Assembly (NCBI RefSeq): GCF_011752935.1
Contig: NZ_VWWO01000001.1
Span: forward strand, 2,418,001 to 2,482,000
Direction: 5' to 3'
From: Chitinophaga sp. Cy-1792
GTDB taxonomy: Bacteria; Bacteroidota; Bacteroidia; Chitinophagales; Chitinophagaceae
DNA: 64,000 nucleotides
Numbering within the stretch: the stretch's first letter is position 1; each line of letters opens with the position of its first letter. Positions 52,245 to 60,548 of the stretch are shown piece by piece. A model generated the notes under the pieces. That model worked only from the letters and a program-made list of their open reading frames with translations. It did no database searches and was not told the origin of the DNA. Made by a program: the position numbers and the translations under genes.

Positions 52245-53984
52245 TTAGTTTATTTGTACCAGTGCACCTTTTACTGCTGTGATGCCATTTCCGGCGCTTA
52301 TTTCACAACCACTGCCGCCATCTGCTTTAAAGCCGAGGGTAGCTTTGAGGTTATTCGTTTTCCCTTGTATGTTCATGTCGCCGGTAGCTTTGAACTGAAT
52401 ATCTTTTGGACTTTCGATGGTGATGCCGTTGTCGTTCATCGTAATTTTATTGCCGTTCTGGTCTGCCATGACGATGCCTTTGGCATCATCAGAAACTGTT
52501 ATTTTATTACCGCCGGGCGTTTCCAGCTGGTAGCTTTTTTTATCATCGTTGAAGATCATTTTCATACCACTGCGTGTCACAAAACCTTTTTCATCGTTGG
52601 TGTCTTTGGCAGTGATAGGTGCCGGTAATGCGCTACTGTTGAGGCCTCCGAGTACTACGGGGTAGTTGGGGTTGCCATCCAGGAATGCCACCAGTACTTC
52701 ATCTTTTATTTCCGGCCGGAAGTAGGCGCCTCTTTTATTGCCTGCATCGGGAACGCCTACACGTGCCCATACACCATCGTCTTTAGGGTCGATGGATGGC
52801 AGCGTTACCTGGATGCGGTCTTCTTTGCCGGGGTCGTTTTCCAGTTTGGTAACGATGCCTGTCTGTAAGGTGGTGATGCCTTGTGGAATGGCTATGGTGG
52901 CGTTGTTGGAAATGCCTGCGGGGCCGGTAACGGGAACGCCTATCTGGGCGTCGGTAGTCCAGTTGCCTTTTATGATCATATGTTTCACACCCGTTACATA
53001 GGCATTGCCCTGGTAATGTTTGCCGATGCCATTGAGTGCTATCATACAGCCCGGAACAATTTTCGCGGTACCCTGACAGTTCACTCTTCCGCTACAGGCG
53101 CTCAGCCTGGTGCGCATCAGCATGGCGTCGGCGGCCAGTTGCAGTTCCTGTGCAGGAATGGTGGTGCTGATCAGCAGCTGGCTATCTGCTGCATTTATTT
53201 TTCCTGCAAGATCTTTTCCACTGAGGTCGCCATTGAGTTTGCCGGCAGGCTCTTTGGCAGTGGTGGTGGTGATATCCTGACTGCTTTGGTCCCAGCTGAT
53301 AATTTTCAGTTCCGGTGGCTGGGTGCGGGCGTCCAGCTCCAGGTCCATTTCCAGCAGAGAGGAACCGTATTGAATCGTTTCTGCGGGCGACTGCCCCAGG
53401 TCGGGTACTTTAAAACTTCCCTTGCCATCGTTGATGATGCAATGCATATTGGTGGCGGTAGCCCGTTGCAGGAGAAAGTCCCAGTCGCTCTGCTGGTATT
53501 GTACCAGTGTAGTATGTTTTATTGTGGTAGCGGTTACATCTTTGTCCAGCTGGTATTTGCCAAGAATGTCTTCAATTATTTCACTGTCTTTCTGGTCTTT
53601 GTAATATTTATTTTGTGGAGAGAGGGAGGAGGAGAATATTTTATCCCTGCATTCCACATATAGCAAGGATACGTTCTTGCGTACCCTGATGGTAGTTCTG
53701 ATGACCTGTCCTTTAAAAATCGTGTCTTCCTTGCCTCTGTAGCCTGCTTTTATTTCTATTGCTGTTCCGGGCAGGAAATCATCTTTATCAGCAACGGGGA
53801 AGGTCTGTTTGGAGGCTTCGCCGTCCTGTATCACGATGGTGGCTGCGGGAATGCGGTTGACCTCTTTCATGACCATGATAGAGGAAATCTGGTAGGATTT
53901 GGTGACAGCATTGCCGGCAGCGCTGATGCTGAAGGTGGCAACGCTGGGCGGCGCAGGGGTTTGTATGTCGCGGTTATCAGGCAT
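52245..53984 (-). CDS. gpV/VgrG-like spike protein (Afp8-like)
   Basis: 579 residues from the ATG at 53984, which overlaps the stop of the preceding gene (ATGCCTGA); a Met at 54014 would reach further into it. The N-terminal two thirds are gpD/gp27-like, then phage_base_V (DKDGVWARVGVPDAGNKRGAYFRPEIKDEVLVAFLDGNPNYPVVLGGL) and a repeating beta-helix tail (GNKITVSDDAKGIVMADQNG, NNGITIESPKDIQFKATGDM). It forms the trimeric puncturing spike capped by PAAR. No toxin extension. Confidence 0.92.
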   Translation of the reverse strand: MPDNRDIQTPAPPSVATFSISAAGNAVTKSYQISSIMVMKEVNRIPAATIVIQDGEASKQTFPVADKDDFLPGTAIEIKAGYRGKEDTIFKGQVIRTTIRVRKNVSLLYVECRDKIFSSSLSPQNKYYKDQKDSEIIEDILGKYQLDKDVTATTIKHTTLVQYQQSDWDFLLQRATATNMHCIINDGKGSFKVPDLGQSPAETIQYGSSLLEMDLELDARTQPPELKIISWDQSSQDITTTTAKEPAGKLNGDLSGKDLAGKINAADSQLLISTTIPAQELQLAADAMLMRTRLSACSGRVNCQGTAKIVPGCMIALNGIGKHYQGNAYVTGVKHMIIKGNWTTDAQIGVPVTGPAGISNNATIAIPQGITTLQTGIVTKLENDPGKEDRIQVTLPSIDPKDDGVWARVGVPDAGNKRGAYFRPEIKDEVLVAFLDGNPNYPVVLGGLNSSALPAPITAKDTNDEKGFVTRSGMKMIFNDDKKSYQLETPGGNKITVSDDAKGIVMADQNGNKITMNDNGITIESPKDIQFKATGDMNIQGKTNNLKATLGFKADGGSGCEISAGNGITAVKGALVQIN

Positions 53985-54660
53985 CAGATAATGGTAAGAA
54001 TTTGATGACAGCACCGGGAACGAGTTTCCTGAAGTTGGTCAGGTTATTGGCTCTGGCGATGTCGAAATAATATTTGGGGTCTTCGTATTGCTGGTAGCAT
54101 TTAAGGGAGATATGATCGCCGCTTTTGACTGTACGTATATGCGTCAGGTCGGGCGACAGCGGATCTTCTTTGGCTACCCTTTTTTTGTCATCGATACTGC
54201 TTTTGAAGGTTACCTTACAGAGTGCTCTGATGGGGCGTCCGTCGGGTCTGAACAGCTTAAAGGTGATATTCAGTGAGGTGAGCCTGCCGGCGAAGAGCAT
54301 AGGCCCCCATATCACACGGAAATGCCTTGGCTCGTGTGCATCGCCTTCATAGGCTGTCAGCAGCTGTTTGAATGTTTTGACGTCGTTCCAGATATCGTCT
54401 CTGGGCTGATCATCGATAATACCGGTAGCATCGAACAACAGTTCCAGGGCGAGTTCATCGGGTGCAATGGCTTTGAACTTCTGTTGTTTGCCACTGGTTC
54501 CCTGGCCCTGCCCTTCGTTGTATTCGATTTTATAGTTAAGCTGGTAGCTTTCCGGATTGATAAAGGCAGTAAAATCACCGGTTTTGGATGCATCATCCAT
54601 TTCGGGTTTACTATATGCGATGATCTTTACCTTTTCCAGTTTCCCCTGATCGATACTCAT
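53977..54660 (-). CDS. CIS tube/LysM protein (Afp7-like)
   Basis: 227 residues. The CIS_tube domain (about 5-165) starts LEKVKIIAYSKPEMDD and includes FTAFINPESYQLNYKIEYNEGQGQGTSGKQQKF. The C-terminal LysM motif is TVKSGDHISLKCYQQYEDPKYYFDIARANNLTNFRKLVPG. It links the tube to the spike. LysM binds glycan in the cell wall elsewhere, but here it is a structural element. Overlaps the spike gene start by 8 bp. Confidence 0.9.
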   Translation of the reverse strand: MSIDQGKLEKVKIIAYSKPEMDDASKTGDFTAFINPESYQLNYKIEYNEGQGQGTSGKQQKFKAIAPDELALELLFDATGIIDDQPRDDIWNDVKTFKQLLTAYEGDAHEPRHFRVIWGPMLFAGRLTSLNITFKLFRPDGRPIRALCKVTFKSSIDDKKRVAKEDPLSPDLTHIRTVKSGDHISLKCYQQYEDPKYYFDIARANNLTNFRKLVPGAVIKFLPLSDA

Positions 54661-54685
54661 GATAGGTTACGTTTAGTCGTTGGGG

Positions 54686-54880
54686 TTATTTCTCCATTTT
54701 GTCTCTGAGTACCTGCATTACCTGTTCTACACATTCGGAGATAATGAGGTCCTTGTCGGTATCCTGTTTATCGCCGGCTGCGGCGGATGGTGAGGCCGCA
54801 GCCGCAGGAGTGCTGCCTGGCGGACTTTCGCCGGCATTGACTTCTACTTTGATATGTAGTTCTCTGATCTGTATGGGCAT
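54686..54880 (-). CDS. DUF5908 small eCIS protein
   Basis: 64 residues from the ATG at 54880 (MPIQIRELHIKVEVNAGESPPG), the start used in this family; an upstream in-frame Met at 54958 lies in the tube gene. A Pro/Ala linker precedes the helix LIISECVEQVMQVLRDKMEK. DUF5908 proteins occur in Bacteroidota eCIS loci between tube and LysM genes. Role unknown, perhaps a spike or tube adaptor. Confidence 0.82.
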   Translation of the reverse strand: MPIQIRELHIKVEVNAGESPPGSTPAAAASPSAAAGDKQDTDKDLIISECVEQVMQVLRDKMEK

Positions 54881-54890
54881 GCGCGATGGG

Positions 54891-55334
54891 TTATTTAACG
54901 GTAAAGTACTGGTATCGCAGGTCGAGGCTTTCAATAACGATGGCGCTGCTTTCGGCATTGAGCTCCGTCACGGCCCATTTTTTGGGCCATGCTTTGACTA
55001 CGTTCCAGGTGCGGATAGGATCATGTTCCTCATTCAGTAAGGTGATGATCACATCAGAAGGGGCGAACGACCTTTCCTGGAATGCTTTCATGCACCAGTC
55101 GAAGAGCGGTGATCCTGGCAGTACCATTCCTCTTTTAAGCGTCAGGTCAGGATATTTGGTACGTACGGGCAGTGTGTGTTCGAAGCGGTTTTCACCACCT
55201 TCTTTCACGGCTTCGGTTTCGTATTCCACTGATAGACCACTGACCGCCTGAAACCTGGTATCGTTATCATTTTTGGTGAGGCCGGTGAATTCCACTTTAA
55301 AGTGAAATCCTACGGGCGGATAGTAGGTAGCCAT
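54891..55334 (-). CDS. eCIS tube protein (gp19-like), second copy
   Basis: 147 residues, T4 gp19 tail-tube fold: YYPPVGFHFKVEFTGL, FQAVSGLSVEYETEAVKEGG, LTLKRGMVLPGSPLFDWCMKAF and VVKAWPKKWAVTELNAESSAIVIESLDLRYQYF. Likely the Afp5-type tube variant that joins the tube to the baseplate. Its gene is 3 bp from the main tube gene. Confidence 0.92.
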   Translation of the reverse strand: MATYYPPVGFHFKVEFTGLTKNDNDTRFQAVSGLSVEYETEAVKEGGENRFEHTLPVRTKYPDLTLKRGMVLPGSPLFDWCMKAFQERSFAPSDVIITLLNEEHDPIRTWNVVKAWPKKWAVTELNAESSAIVIESLDLRYQYFTVK

Positions 55335-55337
55335 GGC

Positions 55338-55772
55338 TTACGCTTTAACCGGGAAGAAACCTTCGTGTGCGATTTCTATCGTTTCTACCGCCACTTCATT
55401 CGCATCAGCTTTGAGGTCGCTGGCCTGTACTTTTACCGGGAAGGCATTCAGTACTGTCCAGGTGAATACCGGCTGATGATTTTCGTCGAGCAGTTTAATG
55501 GTGATGGTTCTGCGTTCTACATTGCCAAGATGATTTACTTCCTTAAACCAGTCGAAGTATTCTGTTCTGTTGGGGAAAGTGCCTCGTTTCATGGTGATGT
55601 TGCTGCTTTTCTGCAGTCCTGGCATTTTCACTTTGTTATAGTCTCTGCTCTGGCCTTCGCGGTATTCGATTACATCTACCTGTCTGTCGAGGCCGGTCAC
55701 TTCGGTGAATCCGATGGTGGTATCTCCCCATTTAACCTCAAAGTGAAACTTAGGAATTGGATATTCTGCCAT
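55338..55772 (-). CDS. eCIS main tube protein (gp19-like)
   Basis: 144 residues, paralogous to the following gene: PIPKFHFEVKWGDTTIGFTEVTGLDRQVDVIEYREG, ITMKRGTFPNRTEYFDWFKEV and FTWTVLNAFPVKVQASDLKADANEVAVETIEIAHEGF. It forms hexameric rings stacked into the inner tube that carries cargo. Comes 42 bp after the sheath gene, so it should be highly expressed. Confidence 0.94.
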   Translation of the reverse strand: MAEYPIPKFHFEVKWGDTTIGFTEVTGLDRQVDVIEYREGQSRDYNKVKMPGLQKSSNITMKRGTFPNRTEYFDWFKEVNHLGNVERRTITIKLLDENHQPVFTWTVLNAFPVKVQASDLKADANEVAVETIEIAHEGFFPVKA

Positions 55773-55814
55773 GATTATATCAGTTTAAGCATTGTAATGA
55801 GATGAAGATTGTTA

Positions 55815-57719
55815 TCAGGCTTGTGCCATTATATGAGAGAAGCGCAGGATGATGAATTCTGCGGGGCGTACAGCAGCCATGCCGATTTCTATTATCATGC
55901 GGCCTTCGAGTATATCGAGTGAGGTCATGGTTTTGCCCAGGCCTACGGATACGTAGAAAGCTTTGTCTGTGGTAGCGCCTTGCAGGGCTCCCTGCCGCCA
56001 TAAGGTGGTGAGGAAGTTTTCGATCATTGATTGTGCGCGTACCCAGGTATTGGCATCGTTTGGTTCGAATACAAACTGCTGGGTGGCATAACGTACGCTA
56101 TCTTCTACCATACAGAAAAATCTGCGTACGCTGATATATCTCCATTCATTATCATTGCCGGCGAGTGTGCGCGCACCATATACGAGTGTTCCTTTGCCTA
56201 CAAAGGCGCGGATGGCGTTGATGGATTTGCCGGATAGTACATCAACATTGAGATTGTTTAGCTGAGTGGCCGTATAGATGTGGTCAGGAGTGGCGCCGCC
56301 GTTGAGGCTGACATTGGCCGGTGCTTTCCATACGCCGCGGTTATTATCGGTAAAGGCATAGATGCCTGCGATGGCACCACTTGGTGGCAGCGCAGTAGGG
56401 GTGTTGTTGATGCCGTTAAGGATATTTTTATATACGGGGAAGCCGCTGGAAAGTGCATCAGATTGGGACTGCAATCCTTGCGGTATGGCATCCACCAATA
56501 GTGCCTGGATAAATTTGTTGATGGTAATGAATTTATCCTGGAATTCACCAGCAACGAAGTTATAGGCATCGTCGTCGGTAAAGGTGGAGGGGATATTGGA
56601 AGAGGCCACAGGTACGTGATCATTGATCGTTTTCAGCAGTGGCGCTGTTGCTAACTTCGTTGACACTTTATATGCGGGCCATTTCTTAAAAATTTCGGCT
56701 TCATTATCTTCCAGGTCCATCAGTGTTTGTGTGATGCCATTAATGGCGTTTTGGGCGCCGGTAGTCACGGTATCGCTATACGTAGTGTTGGTGGCTACAC
56801 CATTCAATGAATTTGCCAGTGAATAGAGGAAGTCGGCGATGGGCGTCAGGTTCTTTAATTTATCAGCGGAGGCTGCTGCCTGGAAGGTCAGTTGTAAGCC
56901 GTTAAACGTGGTGGTAATAGTCGCGAATATTGGCGGGATAGTTGTACTGTCGGCAACGAGTTTTTGTAGTTGTGCTATACTTTTTGAAATGGTAAGGTCG
57001 TTGCTGAGTGCACTGATAGGCTTTGCGGTGCCTGCCACTTTAATTGAGTTATAGATCTGCTGGAAGCCTACATTTTTATTTAGTGCCACATTTATCCATG
57101 GTGCGTATGCAGCGCCGTATTTGAGGCTGTTGATACCGATATTGTTACGGAGGCTGTCGCCCTGGTAATCGGTACGGGCGGTATCGAACAGCCCTATCCT
57201 GTTTTTCATGTTTTCGCAGTGCAGGAGTGTGGCTGTTTGTACATCATAGAGGCCGGTGTCTGCCAGCAAAGTTGCGTCGGGAAAAAGTATGATGGTGGGT
57301 TCTTCATATTTTTCGAGCTCATCTATGGCATCAGTAAAAACTTTTTTGACGGGTGTTTCTGTATAATATCCGATGGAAACGATGTAGCAGTCGCCCCCGC
57401 CATTTGCATAGAACATGCTGACAGAATCGTACATATAAAACTGGCTGCTAAGGGTTGCGCTAAGAAATTTATAGGTGGCATCCAGGTCAACTGCGGTAAT
57501 GACAACAGGAGCGGCGATACCAAAATACAATTCAAAATCTGCCAGGGAAGAAATTTTGGTAGGCTTATATTTCAGGTCATCCGGCGAGAGGTTCTGTGCA
57601 AACTGTGTGTACCCGATAAATGCCGGGATAGCGGTTTCCACTGCTGCGATGGAAGGTGGAAACTTGGGCACTTCATCTATGTACACGCCCGGCGTTTTGA
57701 CAGTTGTAAGATTGAGCAT
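55815..57719 (-). CDS. eCIS sheath protein
   Basis: 634 residues. N-terminus TVKTPGVYIDEVPKFPPSIAAVETAIPAFIGYT, characteristic of sheath proteins (AfpVpsB-like). The C-terminal sheath domain starts about 500: KSINAIRAFVGKGTLVYGARTLAGNDNEWRYISVRRFF, then EPNDANTWVRAQSMIENFLTTLWRQGALQGATTDKAFYVSVGLG and VRPAEFIILRFSHIM. Contraction of this sheath drives the tube out. Only one sheath gene is present, whereas Afp and PVC have three. Confidence 0.95.
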   Translation of the reverse strand: MLNLTTVKTPGVYIDEVPKFPPSIAAVETAIPAFIGYTQFAQNLSPDDLKYKPTKISSLADFELYFGIAAPVVITAVDLDATYKFLSATLSSQFYMYDSVSMFYANGGGDCYIVSIGYYTETPVKKVFTDAIDELEKYEEPTIILFPDATLLADTGLYDVQTATLLHCENMKNRIGLFDTARTDYQGDSLRNNIGINSLKYGAAYAPWINVALNKNVGFQQIYNSIKVAGTAKPISALSNDLTISKSIAQLQKLVADSTTIPPIFATITTTFNGLQLTFQAAASADKLKNLTPIADFLYSLANSLNGVATNTTYSDTVTTGAQNAINGITQTLMDLEDNEAEIFKKWPAYKVSTKLATAPLLKTINDHVPVASSNIPSTFTDDDAYNFVAGEFQDKFITINKFIQALLVDAIPQGLQSQSDALSSGFPVYKNILNGINNTPTALPPSGAIAGIYAFTDNNRGVWKAPANVSLNGGATPDHIYTATQLNNLNVDVLSGKSINAIRAFVGKGTLVYGARTLAGNDNEWRYISVRRFFCMVEDSVRYATQQFVFEPNDANTWVRAQSMIENFLTTLWRQGALQGATTDKAFYVSVGLGKTMTSLDILEGRMIIEIGMAAVRPAEFIILRFSHIMAQA

Positions 57720-57743
57720 GAGATGGGGTTTAAAAGGTCAGAG

Positions 57744-58310
57744 TTATTTATGAAAAGTGATTTGAAATTTGCAGGGTGGTTGTCCTTTGATGAACCTGAT
57801 TTTTCCGGTGCTGTCAAGGATGTCGAAATCCGTACTTCCTTTGCTGATCTTTATTTCGAGGTATCCGAAATAGCGCCGGGTGACGGAATAGTCGGCGTAA
57901 ATTTTTGCAGGAATGGATATGTCCGGGAAGACGGAACCATTATCCCGCGCGATGATATTACCGAATACGTAGCGGCCTTCTAAATTGGTGGTATTGTCTG
58001 GCAGCGGCGGCATCAGGAAATGTGCAGGCAGTTGCTGACTGGCGGCGGCGGCTGCACTTAAAAAAAATCCTATACTAAAGTGAATGCCATCGATATTGCA
58101 CCATGGCAGATTACCTGGCTGTGCAACGGTGAGTAGCCGCCATCCGGTATCGGATGGACGTATGAGCAGTTTGTTGTCACGGAGCAGTTGCGTGGTATCG
58201 GTATCAATATCCAGCTGAATCCACTCGCTGGTATTGATACCTGCGGGTAATCCGGTATGAATGAAATTAATTTCCAGCAACTGCTGATAACTGATGGCTA
58301 CATCATCCAT
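57744..58310 (-). CDS. Hypothetical eCIS protein, 188 aa
   Basis: 188 residues, no recognised domain. It reads as mixed strands: EWIQLDIDTDTTQLLRDNKLLIRPSDTGWRLLTVAQPGNLPW, then LEGRYVFGNIIARDNGSVFPDISIPAKIYADYS and a C-terminal IDFDILDSTGKIRFIKGQPP. Its place between DUF4255 and sheath genes suggests a cap, terminator or assembly factor specific to this lineage. No claim beyond that. Confidence 0.6.
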   Translation of the reverse strand: MDDVAISYQQLLEINFIHTGLPAGINTSEWIQLDIDTDTTQLLRDNKLLIRPSDTGWRLLTVAQPGNLPWCNIDGIHFSIGFFLSAAAAASQQLPAHFLMPPLPDNTTNLEGRYVFGNIIARDNGSVFPDISIPAKIYADYSVTRRYFGYLEIKISKGSTDFDILDSTGKIRFIKGQPPCKFQITFHK

Positions 58311-58319
58311 TGTTAGGGG

Positions 58320-58862
58320 TTATTGTTTGGGTTGAATGACATTGTATTTCTGCCCGATGTTTTCGATGACGCCGTCTCCTGTGGTAACAGGTTTTTCGCT
58401 CTTTAATTCTGCCACGCGCATGATATAGATAACGTTCGGGTAAACTTTACCTCCCAGTACACCCCAGATATGGTTCATGTCTTCGAAAGTCGGGGAATAT
58501 ATACTGAGATTTATTTTGTATATGTCGGGCCCATATGTTACAGAGAAGGTACTTTGTTCCTGCAGCTTGCGGATGATTTTAGCGATATCCTCTACCGCTG
58601 TCAAATACGGAGTGCGGGTAGAACAAAATAGCAGGTATACATTCAGGTATACATATGGGTTGAAATATTCTGTTTTCAGGGAAGTGTTATTTACCCTGGA
58701 ATAGGCGTTGTTTTTTAGTGTAGGCTCTTCTTTCAGATTGAGCACAGAAAGTGTTACTCCTGCCTGATTGGTTGGCAGGGCCGCATAACCAAAGTCAAAG
58801 GTTGGCTCGGGAATCGCGACATTAATGGCTTTTTTTATTTCTTTAAGTGCTTCAATCAACAT
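58320..58862 (-). CDS. DUF4255 tail terminator (Afp16-like)
   Basis: 180 residues, DUF4255/Pvc16 N-terminal family: LIEALKEIKKAINVAIPE, VTLSVLNLKEEPTLKNN, NPYVYLNVYLLFCSTR and YLTAVEDIAKIIRKLQEQSTF. It caps the sheath-tube end and fixes length. Located near the head of the operon, as in many Bacteroidota eCIS. Confidence 0.93.
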   Translation of the reverse strand: MLIEALKEIKKAINVAIPEPTFDFGYAALPTNQAGVTLSVLNLKEEPTLKNNAYSRVNNTSLKTEYFNPYVYLNVYLLFCSTRTPYLTAVEDIAKIIRKLQEQSTFSVTYGPDIYKINLSIYSPTFEDMNHIWGVLGGKVYPNVIYIMRVAELKSEKPVTTGDGVIENIGQKYNVIQPKQ

Positions 58863-58889
58863 ATTTGCTTAATTAACAAACAAGAAAAA

Positions 58890-59159
58890 TTATCCAATCA
58901 GTACATTCGGGGCTCCCAGTACAATGGAGCCACCCTGAGCAGTGAGGTCACCCAGGCGTGCAGCGGGTTTGCCTCCAATAAATACAGTTAGAGAGCCAAT
59001 GATAATGGCATCTGGTGCGAACGGACATACACAGGTATCCCCCATGACCGCAGCAGGTTTACCGCCGATCAGTACAGTCGGGCATCCTGGCCCAATGATA
59101 GGACCACCGCCATGAGGACATACATGCATATCGCCGATGGTAGCAGCCGGCATTGACAT
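58890..59159 (-). CDS. PAAR-repeat tip protein (Afp10-like)
   Basis: 89 residues. PAAR repeats: MPAATIGDMHVCPHGGGPIIGPGC, KPAAVMGDTCVCPFAPDAI, KPAARLGDLTAQGGSIVLGAPNVLIG. H12, C14, H16 and the later Cys are zinc-ligand candidates at the spike apex. It sharpens the gpV spike. First gene of the operon; no C-terminal toxin attached. Confidence 0.94.
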   Translation of the reverse strand: MSMPAATIGDMHVCPHGGGPIIGPGCPTVLIGGKPAAVMGDTCVCPFAPDAIIIGSLTVFIGGKPAARLGDLTAQGGSIVLGAPNVLIG

Positions 59160-59445
59160 ACAGTATAATCTTATGTTAATTGATTTTTCCGCAAACTATT
59201 CTGAGTGAGCACGATAGCAGCCTTCCTGGGATTAATCTTTATTACTGGTTAAATTCTTTGTGTCATTCTAAACCAGGCACAATAGTTTTTGGGGTAGTTG
59301 ATATTTCAGTGAAAAGTTAGAAAGAAATATTTTTCCGGCAAAATATTTTTTTGAGCATCGGATATTGTTCGTATGACTAACACAGTATGAATATTTTAGG
59401 TAGATATAGTGTGATATGCTGGCGGTTGGTTGTGTTTTTATTTTG

Positions 59446-59526
59446 CCGATTTTCTGCGGGATACCGCAGGTGTCCCGCAGAAAATCGGTTCTTCCGCAGC
59501 CCCGACGGGGCTGCGGAAGAACCGAT
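59446..59526. repeat. Tandem 20-3-20 hairpins between the OXA gene and the eCIS promoter region
   Basis: First: arms 59446-59465 and 59469-59488, all 20 paired with one T.G wobble, loop GCA. Second: arms 59484-59503 and 59507-59526, perfect over 20 bp, loop GAC. They share ATCGG (59484-59488). Preceded by TTTTTATTTTG. The rest of the 372-bp gap (59160-59531) is AT-rich and must hold the eCIS promoter; no exact TAnnTTTG box was found there on the minus strand. Confidence 0.85.
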
Positions 59527-59531
59527 GGATA

Positions 59532-60362
59532 TTATCTGATTGCCTGAATATCTTTTAAAATCGATTTTGTAATCTGCTGTCTGCATTTGCTGAAATTATC
59601 ATTCACAATTTTTCTTTCTTTCCAGATGCGTGTAGCAAAAAAATATACATTGTCTGTTGTTTCCACATAACCAGTCCACCATCCCATATCATAGCCATCA
59701 GGGCGGGTCCATCCGGTTTTCGAATGAATCGTGTACTGCGGTGTTTTCTCCGTAATCATCACGTCTTTGAGTATACGAATATTCCGTTTTGAAAATGGTA
59801 CTTTATCTTCATACACATTTTTTAAAAATCCTATCTGGTTAACAGGGGTGATTCCAAATGCACCGAAGTTCCAGAAGTCTGCATCCTTCTCGTCCAGCTG
59901 ATTATTTCCATAGTTGCATTTTTTGAGATAATACCTGTATTTCTCTCTTCCAATGCGTTTGGCGAGTTCTACGAATGCCCATCCTGCGGATACCTGGAAC
60001 GCTTCTTTTACAGACATGTCGTGGTAGATATCGGGTCTGTAACCGTATTTCGTAGTATCAGTGCTTCCAGGCCATCTCACAGTATCATTCTCTGTTTTGA
60101 TGGTGCCGGTTTCCAATGCGATCAACAGATTGATGATCTTAAAGGTAGAAGCGGGCAAACTAGCTTTGTTGGCATCAGTGGAATCAGTAAAAATCCATCG
60201 CTGTTGCTTATAGTCATATACCGTGGTGCTCCCGGTAACATGACAGTCTTTGAAAAGCTGCTGGTAGTCGTGCTGTGCTGCTGCGCTGCTGCAAATGAAG
60301 AGCAATACGATGCAGAAGATAATTTTTATGGTATGGCGTGATGATTGATTATTTATCGGCAT
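59532..60362 (-). CDS. Class D beta-lactamase homologue (OXA-like)
   Basis: 276 residues, periplasmic. Signal peptide (KIIFCIVLLFICSSAAAQ, cleavage about 30). The serine hydrolase motifs are present: S72-T-F-K75 (PASTFKI), Y151-G-N (CNYGNNQ), W164 region (FWNFGAFGITPVNQIGFL) and K215-T-G (SKTGW). The second motif SxV of class D is S125-A-G (QVSAGW), an unusual replacement of the usual Val. It hydrolyses penicillins if active; the Gly may alter activity or carbapenem binding. Adjacent to the eCIS operon on the same strand but separated by a hairpin element; no mobile element is near, so it appears to be a resident gene. Confidence 0.85.
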   Translation of the reverse strand: MPINNQSSRHTIKIIFCIVLLFICSSAAAQHDYQQLFKDCHVTGSTTVYDYKQQRWIFTDSTDANKASLPASTFKIINLLIALETGTIKTENDTVRWPGSTDTTKYGYRPDIYHDMSVKEAFQVSAGWAFVELAKRIGREKYRYYLKKCNYGNNQLDEKDADFWNFGAFGITPVNQIGFLKNVYEDKVPFSKRNIRILKDVMITEKTPQYTIHSKTGWTRPDGYDMGWWTGYVETTDNVYFFATRIWKERKIVNDNFSKCRQQITKSILKDIQAIR

Positions 60363-60502
60363 GGGTTTAAAAGATATGTTAATAAATATACCGGTAAATT
60401 GTCTTACTAAAAATAACTATCCTGTAAAATGGCTGCAGTACGGGATGTTGGCTGATGAGGGGTGTAGCCGGATCTTATCTTGTTAAATGGACAAAGGGGA
60501 AC

Positions 60503-60548
60503 TTGAAATAAGCAAACCGGCGGTTGCTCGCCGGTTTGCTTATTTCAA
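60503..60548 (-). terminator. Long hairpin at the end of the TlpA operon
   Basis: Arms 60503-60522 and 60529-60548 are perfect over 20 bp with 6-nt loop GTTGCT. The right arm covers the last codons and stop of the minus-strand gene at 60540. On the minus strand it is followed by GTTCCCC, not a T-run, so it is only a probable terminator. It resembles the other long hairpins, apart from the larger loop. Confidence 0.6.

Noticed and set aside
35397..59159. A prophage or type VI secretion system.
   Set aside because: No capsid, terminase, portal, integrase, TssJ/L/M, Hcp or ClpV genes; DUF4157, DUF4255, DUF5908, CIS_tube and the AAA ATPase are eCIS markers.
59532..60362. Acquired resistance gene on a mobile element.
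   Set aside because: No transposase, integron or attachment site flanks it; it looks like a resident gene.
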